A DNA stretch of 47,493 nucleotides from Oscillospiraceae bacterium (GCA_016291435.1 JAEEXH010000012.1:1-47493); one strand, 5' to 3'; shown: positions 8,024 to 17,257, counted from the stretch's first letter. The notes: a model not told the origin generated them from the letters alone. Translations and numbers: made by a program.

Positions 8024-11000
8024 ATGACACAGAAAAAATGGAAACGACGGTGTGCCTTTGTCAGTGCTGCGGTCATTGCAGCGCAGGTATTGTTCACGAT
8101 GCCGGGCTATGTGCTCTCGGCAGACGGCGAGGGCACCACAGCAGACGGCTTCAGCTACGAGATCAAGGATGACGCTGCCACGATCACGGGCTATACCGGC
8201 GAGGACAAGGCAACGGTCACTTCGCTGCGCGTGCCGGATTCCGTGCTGGGCGTGACCGTCACAAAAATCGGACGTTGTGCATTTGAAAGTATGCCTGCGC
8301 TCTCGTCGGTTCAGTTGCCGGAGGGTCTGCAAAGGCTGGAGGACAATATTTTCTGGGGCGATGAAAGCCTGAAAGAGCTGACGCTCCCGAAGGGCATTCC
8401 GCTCGATTCGATCGCGAGCTATTCCTATATCGGCGGCTGGGGCTCGACCTTCCGCGAAAGCTACATTGAGAAGATCATTCTGGAAGACGGCGCGCAGTAT
8501 GTTCCGACGGATCTCTGCTACGGCTCGTCGCATATCCGCACGGTCGTCATCCCTGATACAGTGACCGAGATCGGCGGATATGCGTTTCAGTGCGCTTCGG
8601 TCACCGACATTACGCTGCCGGACAGCATTCAGAAGATCGGTCAGGGGGCATTCAAGGATTCCGGCATCACCGGGATTGAGCTGCCGCACGGTCTGATCGA
8701 AATCGGAAGCAGTATCTTCGAGAACTGCCCCGGCATCACCTCGCTCGTGCTGCCCGCAACGGTCACGGCGGCGCGCTTTGCACTCAGCGATTCTTCCATT
8801 GAGACACTGACGATTGCAGACGGCATGGAGACCGTGCCGGAGTATCTTGCATCGGGCGCCAAGAGCCTGAAAACGCTCTATCTGCCGCGCAGCGTGACGG
8901 CGTTCGGCTACGCCTGCTTTGAGGAAACCGCGATCACGGAATTCACTATGCCGAAGCAGGTCACTGCCGGAGAGAGCGTTTTCAAGAAAAGTGCGCTCGG
9001 GACAGTTTCTTTTGAGGACGGGGTCACAAAGATTCCGGATAAGTTCTTCAAAGAATCGACGGCGCTCAAAACGATCAACTGGAATCCGGATATTACCGAG
9101 GTCGGTGAATATGCCTTCCAGTACAGCGGGCTTGAAACGCTTGCGATTCCCGACACAGTGCAGAAGATCGGCTATAATTCGTTCTCATACTGCGACAGCC
9201 TGACCGATCTGCGTCTGCCGGAGAACGAAATGATGATCGGCAACTATTCGTTCTACGGCTGTAATGCGCTGGAATCTGTCTGTCTGCCGAAGATGGCGCC
9301 TGTTGAGGAGCGCTTCGGCGGCTACTACGAAGGCTACGGATACGGCCTTTTCCAGTATTGCAAGAATTTGAAAAAGATCGAATTTGCGCCGGATACCGAG
9401 CAGATTCCGTCTGCCGTGTGCAGCGGATGCGATGCGCTGACCGAGATTATCTGGCCAACTGCGCCGCGGATCATTCTGAGCCGTGCTTTTGAAAACTGCA
9501 TCTCGCTCGAAACGGTCATAATCCCGGACAGTGTCACAACGATCGACGGCTATGCATTCACCGGCTGCACAGCGCTTTCGGAGCTTCATCTGCCCCAGTC
9601 GCTCGTTTCGATCGGCAGAGAGTCATTCCGCGATACAAAATCGCTCAGAGAGCTCTATCTTCCGAACGAGCTGACCGAATACGGCGGGTATTATCCGTTC
9701 CAGTACAGCGGTGTTGTGAATCTGGAAATCGCAGACGGCATCACAGCGATCGGCAACACCACCTTTGCACAGATGGAAAACCTGACTACAGTGCAGCTCC
9801 CGGACAGCCTGATTTCGATCGGTGAAAATGCATTCGAGGATTGCTTTGCGCTCACAAACCTTGTGCTGCCCCCGAATCTGGAAACGGTCGGCGCCAATGC
9901 CTTCAACGAATGCTTCAGCCTGACAGAGATCACGATTCCGAAAACGCTGACCGGAAAGGGCTGGGGCGGATTTGCCTATTCCGGCATCGAGGAGCTGACC
10001 TTTGCGGACGGAATGACAACGATCCCCGGAGATGTCTTCCGCAATATGACATCGCTCCGCACCGTGCATATCCCGGCATCCGTCACCGAGATCGGCAAGG
10101 GTGCCTTCGGCGGCTGCACCGTGCTCGACACGATCGACGCGCCGCTGGATACCTACAAATTCTATTCGACCACATTCGATAACTGTGATGCGCTCGATGA
10201 TGAACGCTTTGTGGTCGCGCTGAAAAAGGACAGCTTCATCAATGTCACAACTGCCGCAGATGCAGAAAACAAGATGACGCACTACACCGTGTATTACAGC
10301 GTCAACCCGCGCTTCCGCGAGCTGATGACCGACATGTATCTCGAAGTCAGCACGGGATGGCGTGCGGACATCATCCGCGAGAGCCTGCCGGAGAATATCT
10401 CTGCGGGACAGGGCGGTTTCAGCTTCCATCCCGATCAGCCCGAGGGCGTCATCCGCTTCAGCATCCGCACAGCGGATGAAAAGGATACCTCCGTCAAGGT
10501 CACGCTCGGCGTCAAGCAGAACAATGACTGGGACTGGGCAGGCTGGTATAAAAAGAATATCGTTTCTTCGGGCGTGCCCGCACCGGCTCTCTCGCTCAAT
10601 GCGCCTGACCGCGCAAAGCAGACAAACGGCACGGCGGCATTCAGCTTGTCCGGCTATGCCCCCGCAGGGCAGGAGGTCACGCTCAGTGTGAAGAACAAGC
10701 AGACTGACGCTGCCACTGAGCAGACTGTGACTGCATCGCCTTATACGGGCAGATATGCGGCGAATATCGAAATCGCAGCAGAAAACGGTCAGATCCTGCA
10801 CATCACGGCGGTCTGCGGCTCGCTCAAGCAGGAAGCAGATGTCACCTGCGATGCTTCGCAGAATGAGCTCATCCGCGTGATGATGACACATGATGAACGC
10901 ACCTATGATATCACCGAAAGCTTCACGCTCGGCACAATGCCGTTCTTCCCGTGCAGACCGGGCAAGCCGCTCAGCTTTGAGGTCACGCTTGCAGACAACG

Positions 11001-13105
11001 CATGCGAAGTTGTCTTCGTTTCCTCTACGGTAAGCGGAAAAGCATCTCTCATCGAGCTCAGATTCAACGAAAGCACCGGCACATGGATCGGCGAGGGCTT
11101 CTTTGACACAACGATCCCCGGCACGCTCAATGTGCTGGCGTTCCCGAAGGAGCATGCCGAGGTCGCATATAGCCACAAGCAGAGCGACGGCACCGAAACG
11201 CTGGAGATCAACGGGCATGAGGCACTGGAATTCCTGAAGGATGAGCCGGATCCGTATGAGGCATTTGTCAACGCGACAAACGCTGAGCTTGTTGCTTCCG
11301 ACGATCACGGCCTCATCACCGCCTATGACTGCTCGCTCCCGGGCGAGGAGCCCAGCGGCATCGTGTCCTATCTCGGACAGCAGGATTCCCTGATGATGGG
11401 CGGCAAGGCAGTGACCCCGCAGGAGGTCGCGCAGGATCCCGCAAAATACGGCTTCGATGTTTCTCCGATGGTCGTTGCGGACGAGGACGGCATGTATCAT
11501 GTGTATCTCGTCAAGGCAGTGACCGATACCGCAGAGGTGCAGGAGATCGCAGAAAATGTCAGCATGGACGCTGAGATTGATCTCGACCTTCCGAAGCCTT
11601 CAGAGCCGCGTCCCGGCGCCGCAGAGCTGACAGAGGAGCAAAAATATCAGAGAGACTACACCCGGAACATCAACCCGCTGCTGCGGCTTCTTGCCTATGG
11701 CGGAGAAAATTCCGACAAGCTCTCAAAGTTTGCAAACGGTACCATCGTGACCGAGTTCGTTGTGGAAAAAAATCCGATTACAGGCACTGCGCTCAATCTG
11801 GACAAGACGGGAACGGCCAAGAGCTTCACTGTGACGATTTCCGATTCTGTCGGCAAGCAGGCTCTCAGTGATCTGATTGAAAAGAAGTTCCCGAAGAACG
11901 GAAAGCTGTTTAATAAGGTCACCGAGCGAGGCATGGCATATGCAGAATGCGGCACGGCTGCGATGCACATGATTGACGAGCAGAAGACGATCATCGGCTC
12001 GAAGAATGAGTATGTCAACAAGAATGAAACCAAGCTGCTGAACTATTCGATCGGTCTGACGATGATGAAGACCTCGTATATCCTGACAAGCGCTGCCGCG
12101 GTCAGCGGGATTGTCGCATCGGCAGCGGGAGCGATCGCAGCCGGAGCAGCAGCATCAACAGTCGCACTTCCTGTTGTCGCAGCAGTCGGCTTTGTATGGG
12201 GCGTCGGTCTGCTCGTAGACAAGGCGATCAGTCTCTTTGACGAAACGATCACAGCCGGCTCGGCAGTCGGCGGCGACGGCAGAGTCCGCCCGATCATCGA
12301 CCCCTCCGGCATCGCGTATGAATGGGTGCCGAGCAATCCGCTTGAGGGTGTCACGGCAGAGATCTACTATCAGGATGAAAGCGGCAATGCGGTCAAGTGG
12401 AATGCGGAGGACTATGAACAGGTCAACCCGCAGATCACCGACAAGGCAGGCTGGTTTGCATGGGATGTGCCGGAGGGTCTCTGGCAGGTGCGTCTCACGG
12501 CAGAGGGCTATGACGACACTGCGTCCGACTGGCTGCCGGTTCTCCCGGTGCAGACCGATGTCAACCTCTGCATGCGGAGCACGCTTCCGTCTGAGCTGAA
12601 ATCGGCAGCCGCAGAGAACGGCGCCGTGACAGTCACCTTCACAAAGCATATGCTGGATGACAGCATTACCGCAGAGAGCCTCTATCTGACCGATGCTTCG
12701 GGTGCAAAGATTCCGTGCAGCATCGAAGCGGTCAAGGAGGCAGACAATGACACTGCGGCTTCGATCACATTCCGCCTGACCCCGGACGGCGCGGCTGACC
12801 TCGAAAACAGTACGCTGCATCTCACGGCGGATGCAAAGAGCTATGCGGGGACGGCTTCTGCGGCGGCGACGATGCCGGTTGCGCTGAGGGCAATGCCCGG
12901 CGACCTCAATTTCGACGGTGAACACGGGCTTGTCGATGCAGTGCTGCTTGCGCGTTACCTCGCAGAGGACGGCAATATGAACCCGACAATCGCACAGAAG
13001 ATCAGCACCTCCGGCGCGGCAGATGTCGATACCGACGGCGCGGAGACCATGCTGGATCTCAGAAAGCTGCTGCGCATCCTCGCGGGTGCAGAGCTGCCTG
13101 CATAA
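8024..13105 (+). CDS. Giant secreted BspA-type leucine-rich-repeat protein with C-terminal dockerin
   Basis: The start at 8024 has AGGAGG six bases upstream; an earlier in-frame ATG at 7976 lacks one. The protein has 1693 residues. A signal peptide (KKWKRR, hydrophobic stretch, cut near residue 32) is followed to about residue 725 by many BspA/LRR_5-type repeats (patterns such as IPDSVTTIDGYAFTGCTAL). Beta-rich regions follow. Residues about 1353-1400 are a long Ala/Gly/Val hydrophobic stretch. A carboxypeptidase-regulatory-like domain (VTAEIYYQDESG, ending QVRLTAEGYDD), an Ig-like domain and a type I dockerin (GDLNFDGEHGLVDAVLL from about 1626) end the protein. BspA repeats are known in adhesins, and the dockerin predicts attachment to a cohesin. 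Both roles are inferred here. Confidence 0.88.
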   Translation: MTQKKWKRRCAFVSAAVIAAQVLFTMPGYVLSADGEGTTADGFSYEIKDDAATITGYTGEDKATVTSLRVPDSVLGVTVTKIGRCAFESMPALSSVQLPEGLQRLEDNIFWGDESLKELTLPKGIPLDSIASYSYIGGWGSTFRESYIEKIILEDGAQYVPTDLCYGSSHIRTVVIPDTVTEIGGYAFQCASVTDITLPDSIQKIGQGAFKDSGITGIELPHGLIEIGSSIFENCPGITSLVLPATVTAARFALSDSSIETLTIADGMETVPEYLASGAKSLKTLYLPRSVTAFGYACFEETAITEFTMPKQVTAGESVFKKSALGTVSFEDGVTKIPDKFFKESTALKTINWNPDITEVGEYAFQYSGLETLAIPDTVQKIGYNSFSYCDSLTDLRLPENEMMIGNYSFYGCNALESVCLPKMAPVEERFGGYYEGYGYGLFQYCKNLKKIEFAPDTEQIPSAVCSGCDALTEIIWPTAPRIILSRAFENCISLETVIIPDSVTTIDGYAFTGCTALSELHLPQSLVSIGRESFRDTKSLRELYLPNELTEYGGYYPFQYSGVVNLEIADGITAIGNTTFAQMENLTTVQLPDSLISIGENAFEDCFALTNLVLPPNLETVGANAFNECFSLTEITIPKTLTGKGWGGFAYSGIEELTFADGMTTIPGDVFRNMTSLRTVHIPASVTEIGKGAFGGCTVLDTIDAPLDTYKFYSTTFDNCDALDDERFVVALKKDSFINVTTAADAENKMTHYTVYYSVNPRFRELMTDMYLEVSTGWRADIIRESLPENISAGQGGFSFHPDQPEGVIRFSIRTADEKDTSVKVTLGVKQNNDWDWAGWYKKNIVSSGVPAPALSLNAPDRAKQTNGTAAFSLSGYAPAGQEVTLSVKNKQTDAATEQTVTASPYTGRYAANIEIAAENGQILHITAVCGSLKQEADVTCDASQNELIRVMMTHDERTYDITESFTLGTMPFFPCRPGKPLSFEVTLADNACEVVFVSSTVSGKASLIELRFNESTGTWIGEGFFDTTIPGTLNVLAFPKEHAEVAYSHKQSDGTETLEINGHEALEFLKDEPDPYEAFVNATNAELVASDDHGLITAYDCSLPGEEPSGIVSYLGQQDSLMMGGKAVTPQEVAQDPAKYGFDVSPMVVADEDGMYHVYLVKAVTDTAEVQEIAENVSMDAEIDLDLPKPSEPRPGAAELTEEQKYQRDYTRNINPLLRLLAYGGENSDKLSKFANGTIVTEFVVEKNPITGTALNLDKTGTAKSFTVTISDSVGKQALSDLIEKKFPKNGKLFNKVTERGMAYAECGTAAMHMIDEQKTIIGSKNEYVNKNETKLLNYSIGLTMMKTSYILTSAAAVSGIVASAAGAIAAGAAASTVALPVVAAVGFVWGVGLLVDKAISLFDETITAGSAVGGDGRVRPIIDPSGIAYEWVPSNPLEGVTAEIYYQDESGNAVKWNAEDYEQVNPQITDKAGWFAWDVPEGLWQVRLTAEGYDDTASDWLPVLPVQTDVNLCMRSTLPSELKSAAAENGAVTVTFTKHMLDDSITAESLYLTDASGAKIPCSIEAVKEADNDTAASITFRLTPDGAADLENSTLHLTADAKSYAGTASAAATMPVALRAMPGDLNFDGEHGLVDAVLLARYLAEDGNMNPTIAQKISTSGAADVDTDGAETMLDLRKLLRILAGAELPA

Positions 13106-13123
13106 TTGCATCAAATCACACCG

Positions 13124-13155
13124 AACCGGCGTGCTGTCATCACAGTGCGCCGGTT
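13124..13155 (+). terminator. Terminator of the leucine-rich-repeat gene
   Basis: AACCGGCGTGCTG (13124-13136) pairs with CAGTGCGCCGGTT (13143-13155), using two G-T pairs, around a six-base loop; TTCTG follows. It lies 19 bases after the stop codon. Confidence 0.75.
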
Positions 13156-13244
13156 TTCTGTGCGATACAGATAGGAAAACCGCACAAATCAGCCCGGATG
13201 TTCTCGTGTAATCTGCCGAAAATCAAATTTCGCCGCATCGGGTA

Positions 13245-13294
13245 TTGACATTGTGTCAGAATGCTGCTATAATACACATAGTGACACCGTGTCA
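13245..13294 (+). promoter_or_regulatory. tetR promoter with two operator palindromes
   Basis: TTGACA (13245-13250) and TATAAT (13268-13273) are 17 bases apart, a perfect consensus. TGACA-TTG-TGTCA (13246-13258) overlaps the -35. TGACA-CCG-TGTCA (13282-13294) covers the start of transcription. Two copies of one palindrome with centres 36 bases apart are what an autoregulated TetR gene should show. Confidence 0.9.
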
Positions 13295-13316
13295 AAATAA
13301 AAAGGAGGATACCGTC

Positions 13317-13946
13317 ATGCCAAAGGGTTCCCCGGAGCTGACTGCTTCGCGCAAAGAGGAGATCATCACTGCCTGTGAGCAGCTCTATCAGACGATGAGC
13401 TTCAAGGAGATCACGATCAAGGAGATCGGTGCTGTGACATCGTTCACCAGAACCTCGATCTATAATTATTTCCAGACAAAGGAGGAGATCTTCCTTGCTC
13501 TGATGCAGCGGGAATACGAGCAGTGGGCAGGGGAGATCGGCACGCTTGCAGCCGGGCGTGACAGCATGACGGCAGAGGAGTTCGCCGATGCACTGGCACA
13601 TTCTCTTGAGAAGCGGGAGCAGCTTCTGAAGCTCCTCGCGATGAATCACTACGACATGGAGGAGCATTCCCGCCCGGAGCGGCTGACGGAATTCAAGATC
13701 GCCTACGGTGCATCGCTGGATGCGGTGCGGGCATGTCTCCGCAAATTCTTCCCCGGCGCTGACTGCGAGCGGTTTATCTTTGTGTTCTTCCCGTTCCTGT
13801 TCGGGGTGTATCCTTACGCCGTCGCGACAGAAAAGCAGCTCACGGCCATGCGGGAAGCAAAGCTCGATTTCCGCATGCACAGCGTCTATGAGCTGATTTA
13901 TTCCTGCGTGACAGAACTGCTTGGAGGTGCAAAATGTAATATGTGA
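13317..13946 (+). CDS. TetR/AcrR-family transcriptional regulator
   Basis: The protein has 209 residues and starts after AAAGGAGG with good spacing. The N-terminal helix-turn-helix is typical of TetR: EIITACEQLYQTMSFKEITI, then IGAVTSFTRTSIYNYFQTKEEIF. The C-terminal half is a helical ligand-binding region with a hydrophobic patch (FIFVFFPFLFGVYPYA). It probably represses its own promoter through the two palindromes upstream, and so also the aldo-keto reductase and flavodoxin genes that follow; the reductase start codon overlaps its 3' end. The ligand is unknown; redox or xenobiotic stress would fit the neighbours. Confidence 0.9.
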   Translation: MPKGSPELTASRKEEIITACEQLYQTMSFKEITIKEIGAVTSFTRTSIYNYFQTKEEIFLALMQREYEQWAGEIGTLAAGRDSMTAEEFADALAHSLEKREQLLKLLAMNHYDMEEHSRPERLTEFKIAYGASLDAVRACLRKFFPGADCERFIFVFFPFLFGVYPYAVATEKQLTAMREAKLDFRMHSVYELIYSCVTELLGGAKCNM

Positions 13947-14844
13947 AGCTCGGATAATCCGATCTGACGGTCTCCCGCATCTGCATGGGCTGCATGGGCT
14001 TCGGCGATGCGGCAAACGGGCAGCATTCCTGGACGGTTGACGAAGCGCATTCCCGTGAGATCATCCGGCGCGGGCTGGAGCTCGGCGTCAATTTCTTTGA
14101 CACCGCAATCGCATATCAGTCCGGCACAAGTGAGCAGTATCTCGGGCGGCGCTGCGTGATTTCGCAAAGCGCGATGATGTTGTTGTGGCGACATAATTCC
14201 TGCCGCGCACGCCTGCCGAGATCGAAGCGGGCATCACGGGACAGCAGCACATTGAGCGCATGCTGAATAAGAGTCTGCAAAATCTCGGCATGGATTATGT
14301 CGATCTCTATATCTATCATATGTGGGACTGGAACACGCCGGTCTATGATATTCTTGACGGGCTGAACCGCATGGTGAAAGCCGGAAAAGCACGATTTATC
14401 GGCATTTCCAACTGCTATGCCTGGCAGCTTGCAAAGGCGAATGCGCTGGCAGAGGGCGAGGGCTTTGCGCAGTTTGTGAGTGTGCAGGGGCATTACAATC
14501 TGATCTTCCGCAAGGAGGAGCGCGAGATGGCGATGCTCTGCGCGGAGGACAATATCGCGATGACGCCTTACAGTGCGCTGGCAAAGGGCATTGTCATGGA
14601 AGCGTATTCCCCTGTGGCGCACGGTGAAGCGATGAAGAATCCGGCGATTGCGGAGACGGCAAAGAAATACGGCGTCAGCGTGCCGCAGCTCTGCATCCGC
14701 TATGACATTCAGCTCGGCATGATCGTGCTGCCGAAAACGGCAAATCCCGCACATATGCTGACCAATATCGAAAACATGACGCAGTCTGATTTGCAGAACC
14801 TGCTTGGAAGCGGCGATGTGACGGTAACACTGTCAATCAAATAA
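13934..14844 (+). pseudogene. Aldo/keto reductase pseudogene: one frameshift and three TAA codons
   Basis: ATG 13934 is preceded by GGAGG and overlaps the end of tetR. The next codon is TAA (13937), then YVKLG, then TAA (13955), followed by SDLTVSRICMGCMGFG and a normal aldo/keto reductase sequence (NFFDTA with catalytic Asp, AYQSG with Tyr). One G is missing near 14148: YLGR should run into ALRDFAKRDDVVVAT. A third TAA (14194) then replaces the catalytic Lys of VVVATK-FLPRTP. The remainder is intact (YIYHMWD with catalytic His, GISNCYAW) to 14844. Each TAA sits where the family normally has Lys (Lys or Asn for the second). It is not functional unless the sequence is wrong. Confidence 0.9.
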
Positions 14845-14867
14845 TCATATATACGGAGGAAATTATT

Positions 14868-15332
14868 ATGAGCAAGAAACTGGTGGCATATTTTTCCGCA
14901 AGCGGTAATACGGCAAGCCTTGCAAAGAAGCTGGCGGAGGCAGCGGGCGCCGATCTTTATGAGATCACCCCGGCTGTGCCCTACACAAGCGCCGATCTCA
15001 ACTGGCAGAACAAGCAGTCGCGCAGCAGCATCGAGATGAACGATCACAGCTCGCGCCCCGCGATCACCGGTACGGATGCGAACATTGCAGCATATGACAC
15101 GGTGTATCTCGGCTTCCCGGTCTGGTGGTATATTGCACCGACGATCATCAACACCTTCCTGGAGCGCTATGACTTCTCTGGCAAGAAGATCATCCTCTTT
15201 GCGACCTCCGGCGGCAGCGGCTTCGGCAAGGCGGCTCAGAATCTTCAGCCGAGCGCACCCGGCGCAGAGATCATCGAAGGCAGGGTGAATCCGAACGCAA
15301 AGGCGATCGAAGCGCTTGCGGCAATGGCATAA
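14868..15332 (+). CDS. Flavodoxin
   Basis: The 154-residue protein starts after [20 protein letters not shown] near residues 8-22 is the FMN phosphate-binding loop, [11 protein letters not shown] is the segment that typically covers the flavin ring in short flavodoxin-like oxidoreductases, and [10 protein letters not shown] is the second flavin loop. It carries electrons or reduces small substrates in the cytoplasm using non-covalent FMN. It follows the broken aldo-keto reductase by 23 bases, as in common TetR-reductase-flavodoxin clusters, and is probably controlled by the upstream TetR. The gene itself is intact. Confidence 0.93.
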   Translation: MSKKLVAYFSASGNTASLAKKLAEAAGADLYEITPAVPYTSADLNWQNKQSRSSIEMNDHSSRPAITGTDANIAAYDTVYLGFPVWWYIAPTIINTFLERYDFSGKKIILFATSGGSGFGKAAQNLQPSAPGAEIIEGRVNPNAKAIEALAAMA

Positions 15333-15355
15333 GCAAAACAGCATAAAAGCACATG

Positions 15356-15388
15356 CGCGGGATGTCCTTTGAAACGGGGCATCCCGCG
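15356..15388 (+). terminator. Hairpin after flavodoxin, probable terminator
   Basis: CGCGGGATG (15356-15364) pairs with CATCCCGCG (15380-15388), extended by three inner pairs. No strong T-run follows, so termination efficiency is uncertain. Confidence 0.6.
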
Positions 15389-15454
15389 TAATGATTGTGA
15401 TATTGCGCTTGTTCAGTTTGGGCAAATAAATCATGAAAATGAGCGAAAGTGTGA

Positions 15455-15638
15455 TTGCAGTCTGCGGGAAAATGTATTACAATAAAAACAGAGGATACGG
15501 AGCGTGCGGCATGCAGATCCCCTTCCTGCATCCGGCGCACCCTGTCCGAATACAGAGAATCGGGGAGGATTGAATATGGGGAAGAATGTAAGAATATAAC
15601 CAAAGCCTCCGCGGAGATACCGTTCCGCGGAGGCTTTG
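15455..15638 (+). ncRNA. Candidate short structured transcript of unknown function
   Basis: This covers most of the 313-base gap between flavodoxin and the ABC permease. TTGCAG (15455-15460) and TACAAT (15478-15483) are 17 bases apart. Downstream, CGGA/TCCG, GTGCG/CGCAC and ATGCAG/CTGCAT pair concentrically (15498-15548) as one long stem-loop. A strong ribosome site (GGGGAGG, 15561-15567) then precedes a seven-codon frame (MGKNVRI, 15576-15599), which abuts a perfect hairpin at 15601-15638. It could be a small RNA or a leader peptide without its gene. I do not recognise a known RNA family. Confidence 0.4.
15601..15638. terminator. Perfect 15-base inverted repeat between convergent transcripts
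   Basis: CAAAGCCTCCGCGGA (15601-15615) and its exact complement (15624-15638) surround an eight-base loop. It lies just past the stop of the leftward ABC permease gene and at the end of the rightward candidate transcript, so it probably ends both. Confidence 0.75.
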
Positions 15639-15645
15639 CGCGTGT

Positions 15646-16449
15646 TTATGATCCTGTGCCGCTGTATTTCATCGCGCCGCGCATCCAGATCTTGTAGCTG
15701 ACAAAGAAGAATGCGATGCCGACGAGCGGGGAGAGCCAGGAGAGCAGCGGCACCGCATCGGGGCGGAGCACGACAAGGCTCGGGTAATAGGCAATGAATG
15801 CAATCGGCATCAGGAATGTGAAGATGAAGCGGAACACCGGGCTGAAAATCGTGATCGGATATTTTGCATAATCCTTGAATCGGCAGACGAGATCGAGCAC
15901 ATAAAAGGAGTTCTCGATCCAGAAGCAGGAGGCCGCCGCAGCATTTTGCAGCGCGATCATGACAAGCGATGCCGTCAGCAGAAAGACGGTCATCTTGAGC
16001 AGCATCAGCACGGAGAACGGCAGACCGATCTTCACCCATGCATAGATCAGTGTGCCGATGCCGAAGGCAAGCTGCCCGAGCCCCTTGATGTCGAACACCT
16101 CAGACTGATAATAGAAAAACAGATTGATCGGCCGGAAGCAGTATTTGATGAAATCGCCGGAATAGACATTCTGTCTGAGGCTCCAGTTGTTGTCGAAGAA
16201 GCACTGCACCGGCGTGATGGAGACGAGCGAGAAGCCGTAGAGAAACAGCATTTCGTAGTAGCTCCATCCGTTCAGCGAGGGGAAGCTCCGGAAGAGGATC
16301 CAGAAGCTGACAAAGCCGGAGATGTTTGTGAAGATCATGCCGACGGTCGAGATGATGAAATCTGCGCGGTAGCTCATTTTGCTTTTCAGATCCTGCGCCA
16401 GGATCTTGCAGTAGATGCGCAGATAAAAGCGGATACCTTTCTTCTGCAT
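15646..16449 (-). CDS. ABC-2 type exporter permease (second permease)
   Basis: The 267-residue protein has about six hydrophobic segments and the style of the ABC2_membrane_6 family (formerly DUF990): YRADFIISTVGMIFTNISG near the start, IFSPVFRFIFTFLMPIAFI towards the end. It starts four bases after the stop of the other permease, with GGAGGG upstream. Together with that permease and the ATPase it should form a heteromeric export pump. The substrate cannot be deduced from the sequence. Confidence 0.85.
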   Translation of the reverse strand: MQKKGIRFYLRIYCKILAQDLKSKMSYRADFIISTVGMIFTNISGFVSFWILFRSFPSLNGWSYYEMLFLYGFSLVSITPVQCFFDNNWSLRQNVYSGDFIKYCFRPINLFFYYQSEVFDIKGLGQLAFGIGTLIYAWVKIGLPFSVLMLLKMTVFLLTASLVMIALQNAAAASCFWIENSFYVLDLVCRFKDYAKYPITIFSPVFRFIFTFLMPIAFIAYYPSLVVLRPDAVPLLSWLSPLVGIAFFFVSYKIWMRGAMKYSGTGS

Positions 16450-16453
16450 GCGC

Positions 16454-17257
16454 TTACCCTCCGTTCACCGTGATCTGCCGGAGCGAGACCTTCCAGAAGC
16501 CCTTGCTCAGCAGCAGCATGAAAATGCACCACATTGCCTGCATGCCGAGCGTGGTCAGCACTGTCTGCGGCTGCGGATCACCGTCCAGCAGGAGCGAGAG
16601 CGGCGCGTTGTAGATCGACTGGAACGGCAGATAATACATTGCCGAGCGGAGCGGCTCCGGGAAGAATGCCAGCGGGATGGTCGCACCGGAGAGCAGCAGG
16701 ACGATCACCTGCTTCATGATGTTGATGCCCCAGATGGATTCCGTGTAGAGACAGATTGTGCCGACGAGAAAGTCGATGCTGTAATTGATCGACACCGCCA
16801 TGACAACCGAAATGACGAAATAGAGCAGGTTGATTCCCAGCGGAACCGCGCCGTGCGTCACAACCGAAACCACGATGAATGTCGGCAGGAATGTGAGAAA
16901 GAACTGCGTGACAAATGTGCCGGAATATGACCAGAACAGGTATTTGCGGTATTCCATCGGTTTCAGCAGATCGAGCACGATCTTGCCGGACTGGATATTG
17001 CGCCCGATCTCCCAGACGGTATACATCTCCATGAAATTAAAGAGCGCCGTCGCGAGCACCAGATAGATCAGCGTGTCATTGAATGTCATGCCGTTGACGA
17101 CATCGGTGCCTGCGGAAGCATAGATCGCTTTCCAGAGGAAGTAGACAACGATCAGATAGAGCAGATTTCCGATCACCATGACCACAAACGACAGCCGGAA
17201 CTGCAATGCTTCGATGATGCCGGCACGGGTGAGCGTGATATATTTTTTCAGCTTCAT
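16454..17257 (-). CDS. ABC-2 type exporter permease (first permease)
   Basis: The start is set at 17257 because it overlaps the ATPase stop as ATGA and has GGAGG upstream; the longer frame runs into the ATPase gene. The protein has 267 residues with about six membrane segments (FRLSFVVMVIGNLLYLIVVY near 19-38; FFLTFLPTFIVVSVV mid-way). It belongs to the same ABC2_membrane_6-like group as its neighbour, with which it presumably pairs. The FPEPLRSAMYYLPFQSIYN segment is typical of this group. Confidence 0.85.
   Translation of the reverse strand: MKLKKYITLTRAGIIEALQFRLSFVVMVIGNLLYLIVVYFLWKAIYASAGTDVVNGMTFNDTLIYLVLATALFNFMEMYTVWEIGRNIQSGKIVLDLLKPMEYRKYLFWSYSGTFVTQFFLTFLPTFIVVSVVTHGAVPLGINLLYFVISVVMAVSINYSIDFLVGTICLYTESIWGINIMKQVIVLLLSGATIPLAFFPEPLRSAMYYLPFQSIYNAPLSLLLDGDPQPQTVLTTLGMQAMWCIFMLLLSKGFWKVSLRQITVNGG

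Noticed and set aside
9623..11500. A 625-codon open frame on the minus strand inside the leucine-rich-repeat gene
   Set aside because: It lies antisense to a clear protein with signal peptide, repeats and dockerin; its translation is rich in Cys, Arg and His without any recognisable motif, and it has no ribosome site. It results from codon bias in the real gene.
13934..14260. Stop-codon recoding (TAA read as lysine) in the aldo-keto reductase
   Set aside because: Other genes in the window end normally at TAA (for example the flavodoxin and this gene itself), and the frame also has a one-base deletion, so simple inactivation or sequence error is more likely.
15472..15573. A 33-codon frame in the gap after flavodoxin
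   Set aside because: Its ATG lies upstream of the -10 of the promoter found there and it lacks a ribosome site, so it is unlikely to be translated from that transcript.
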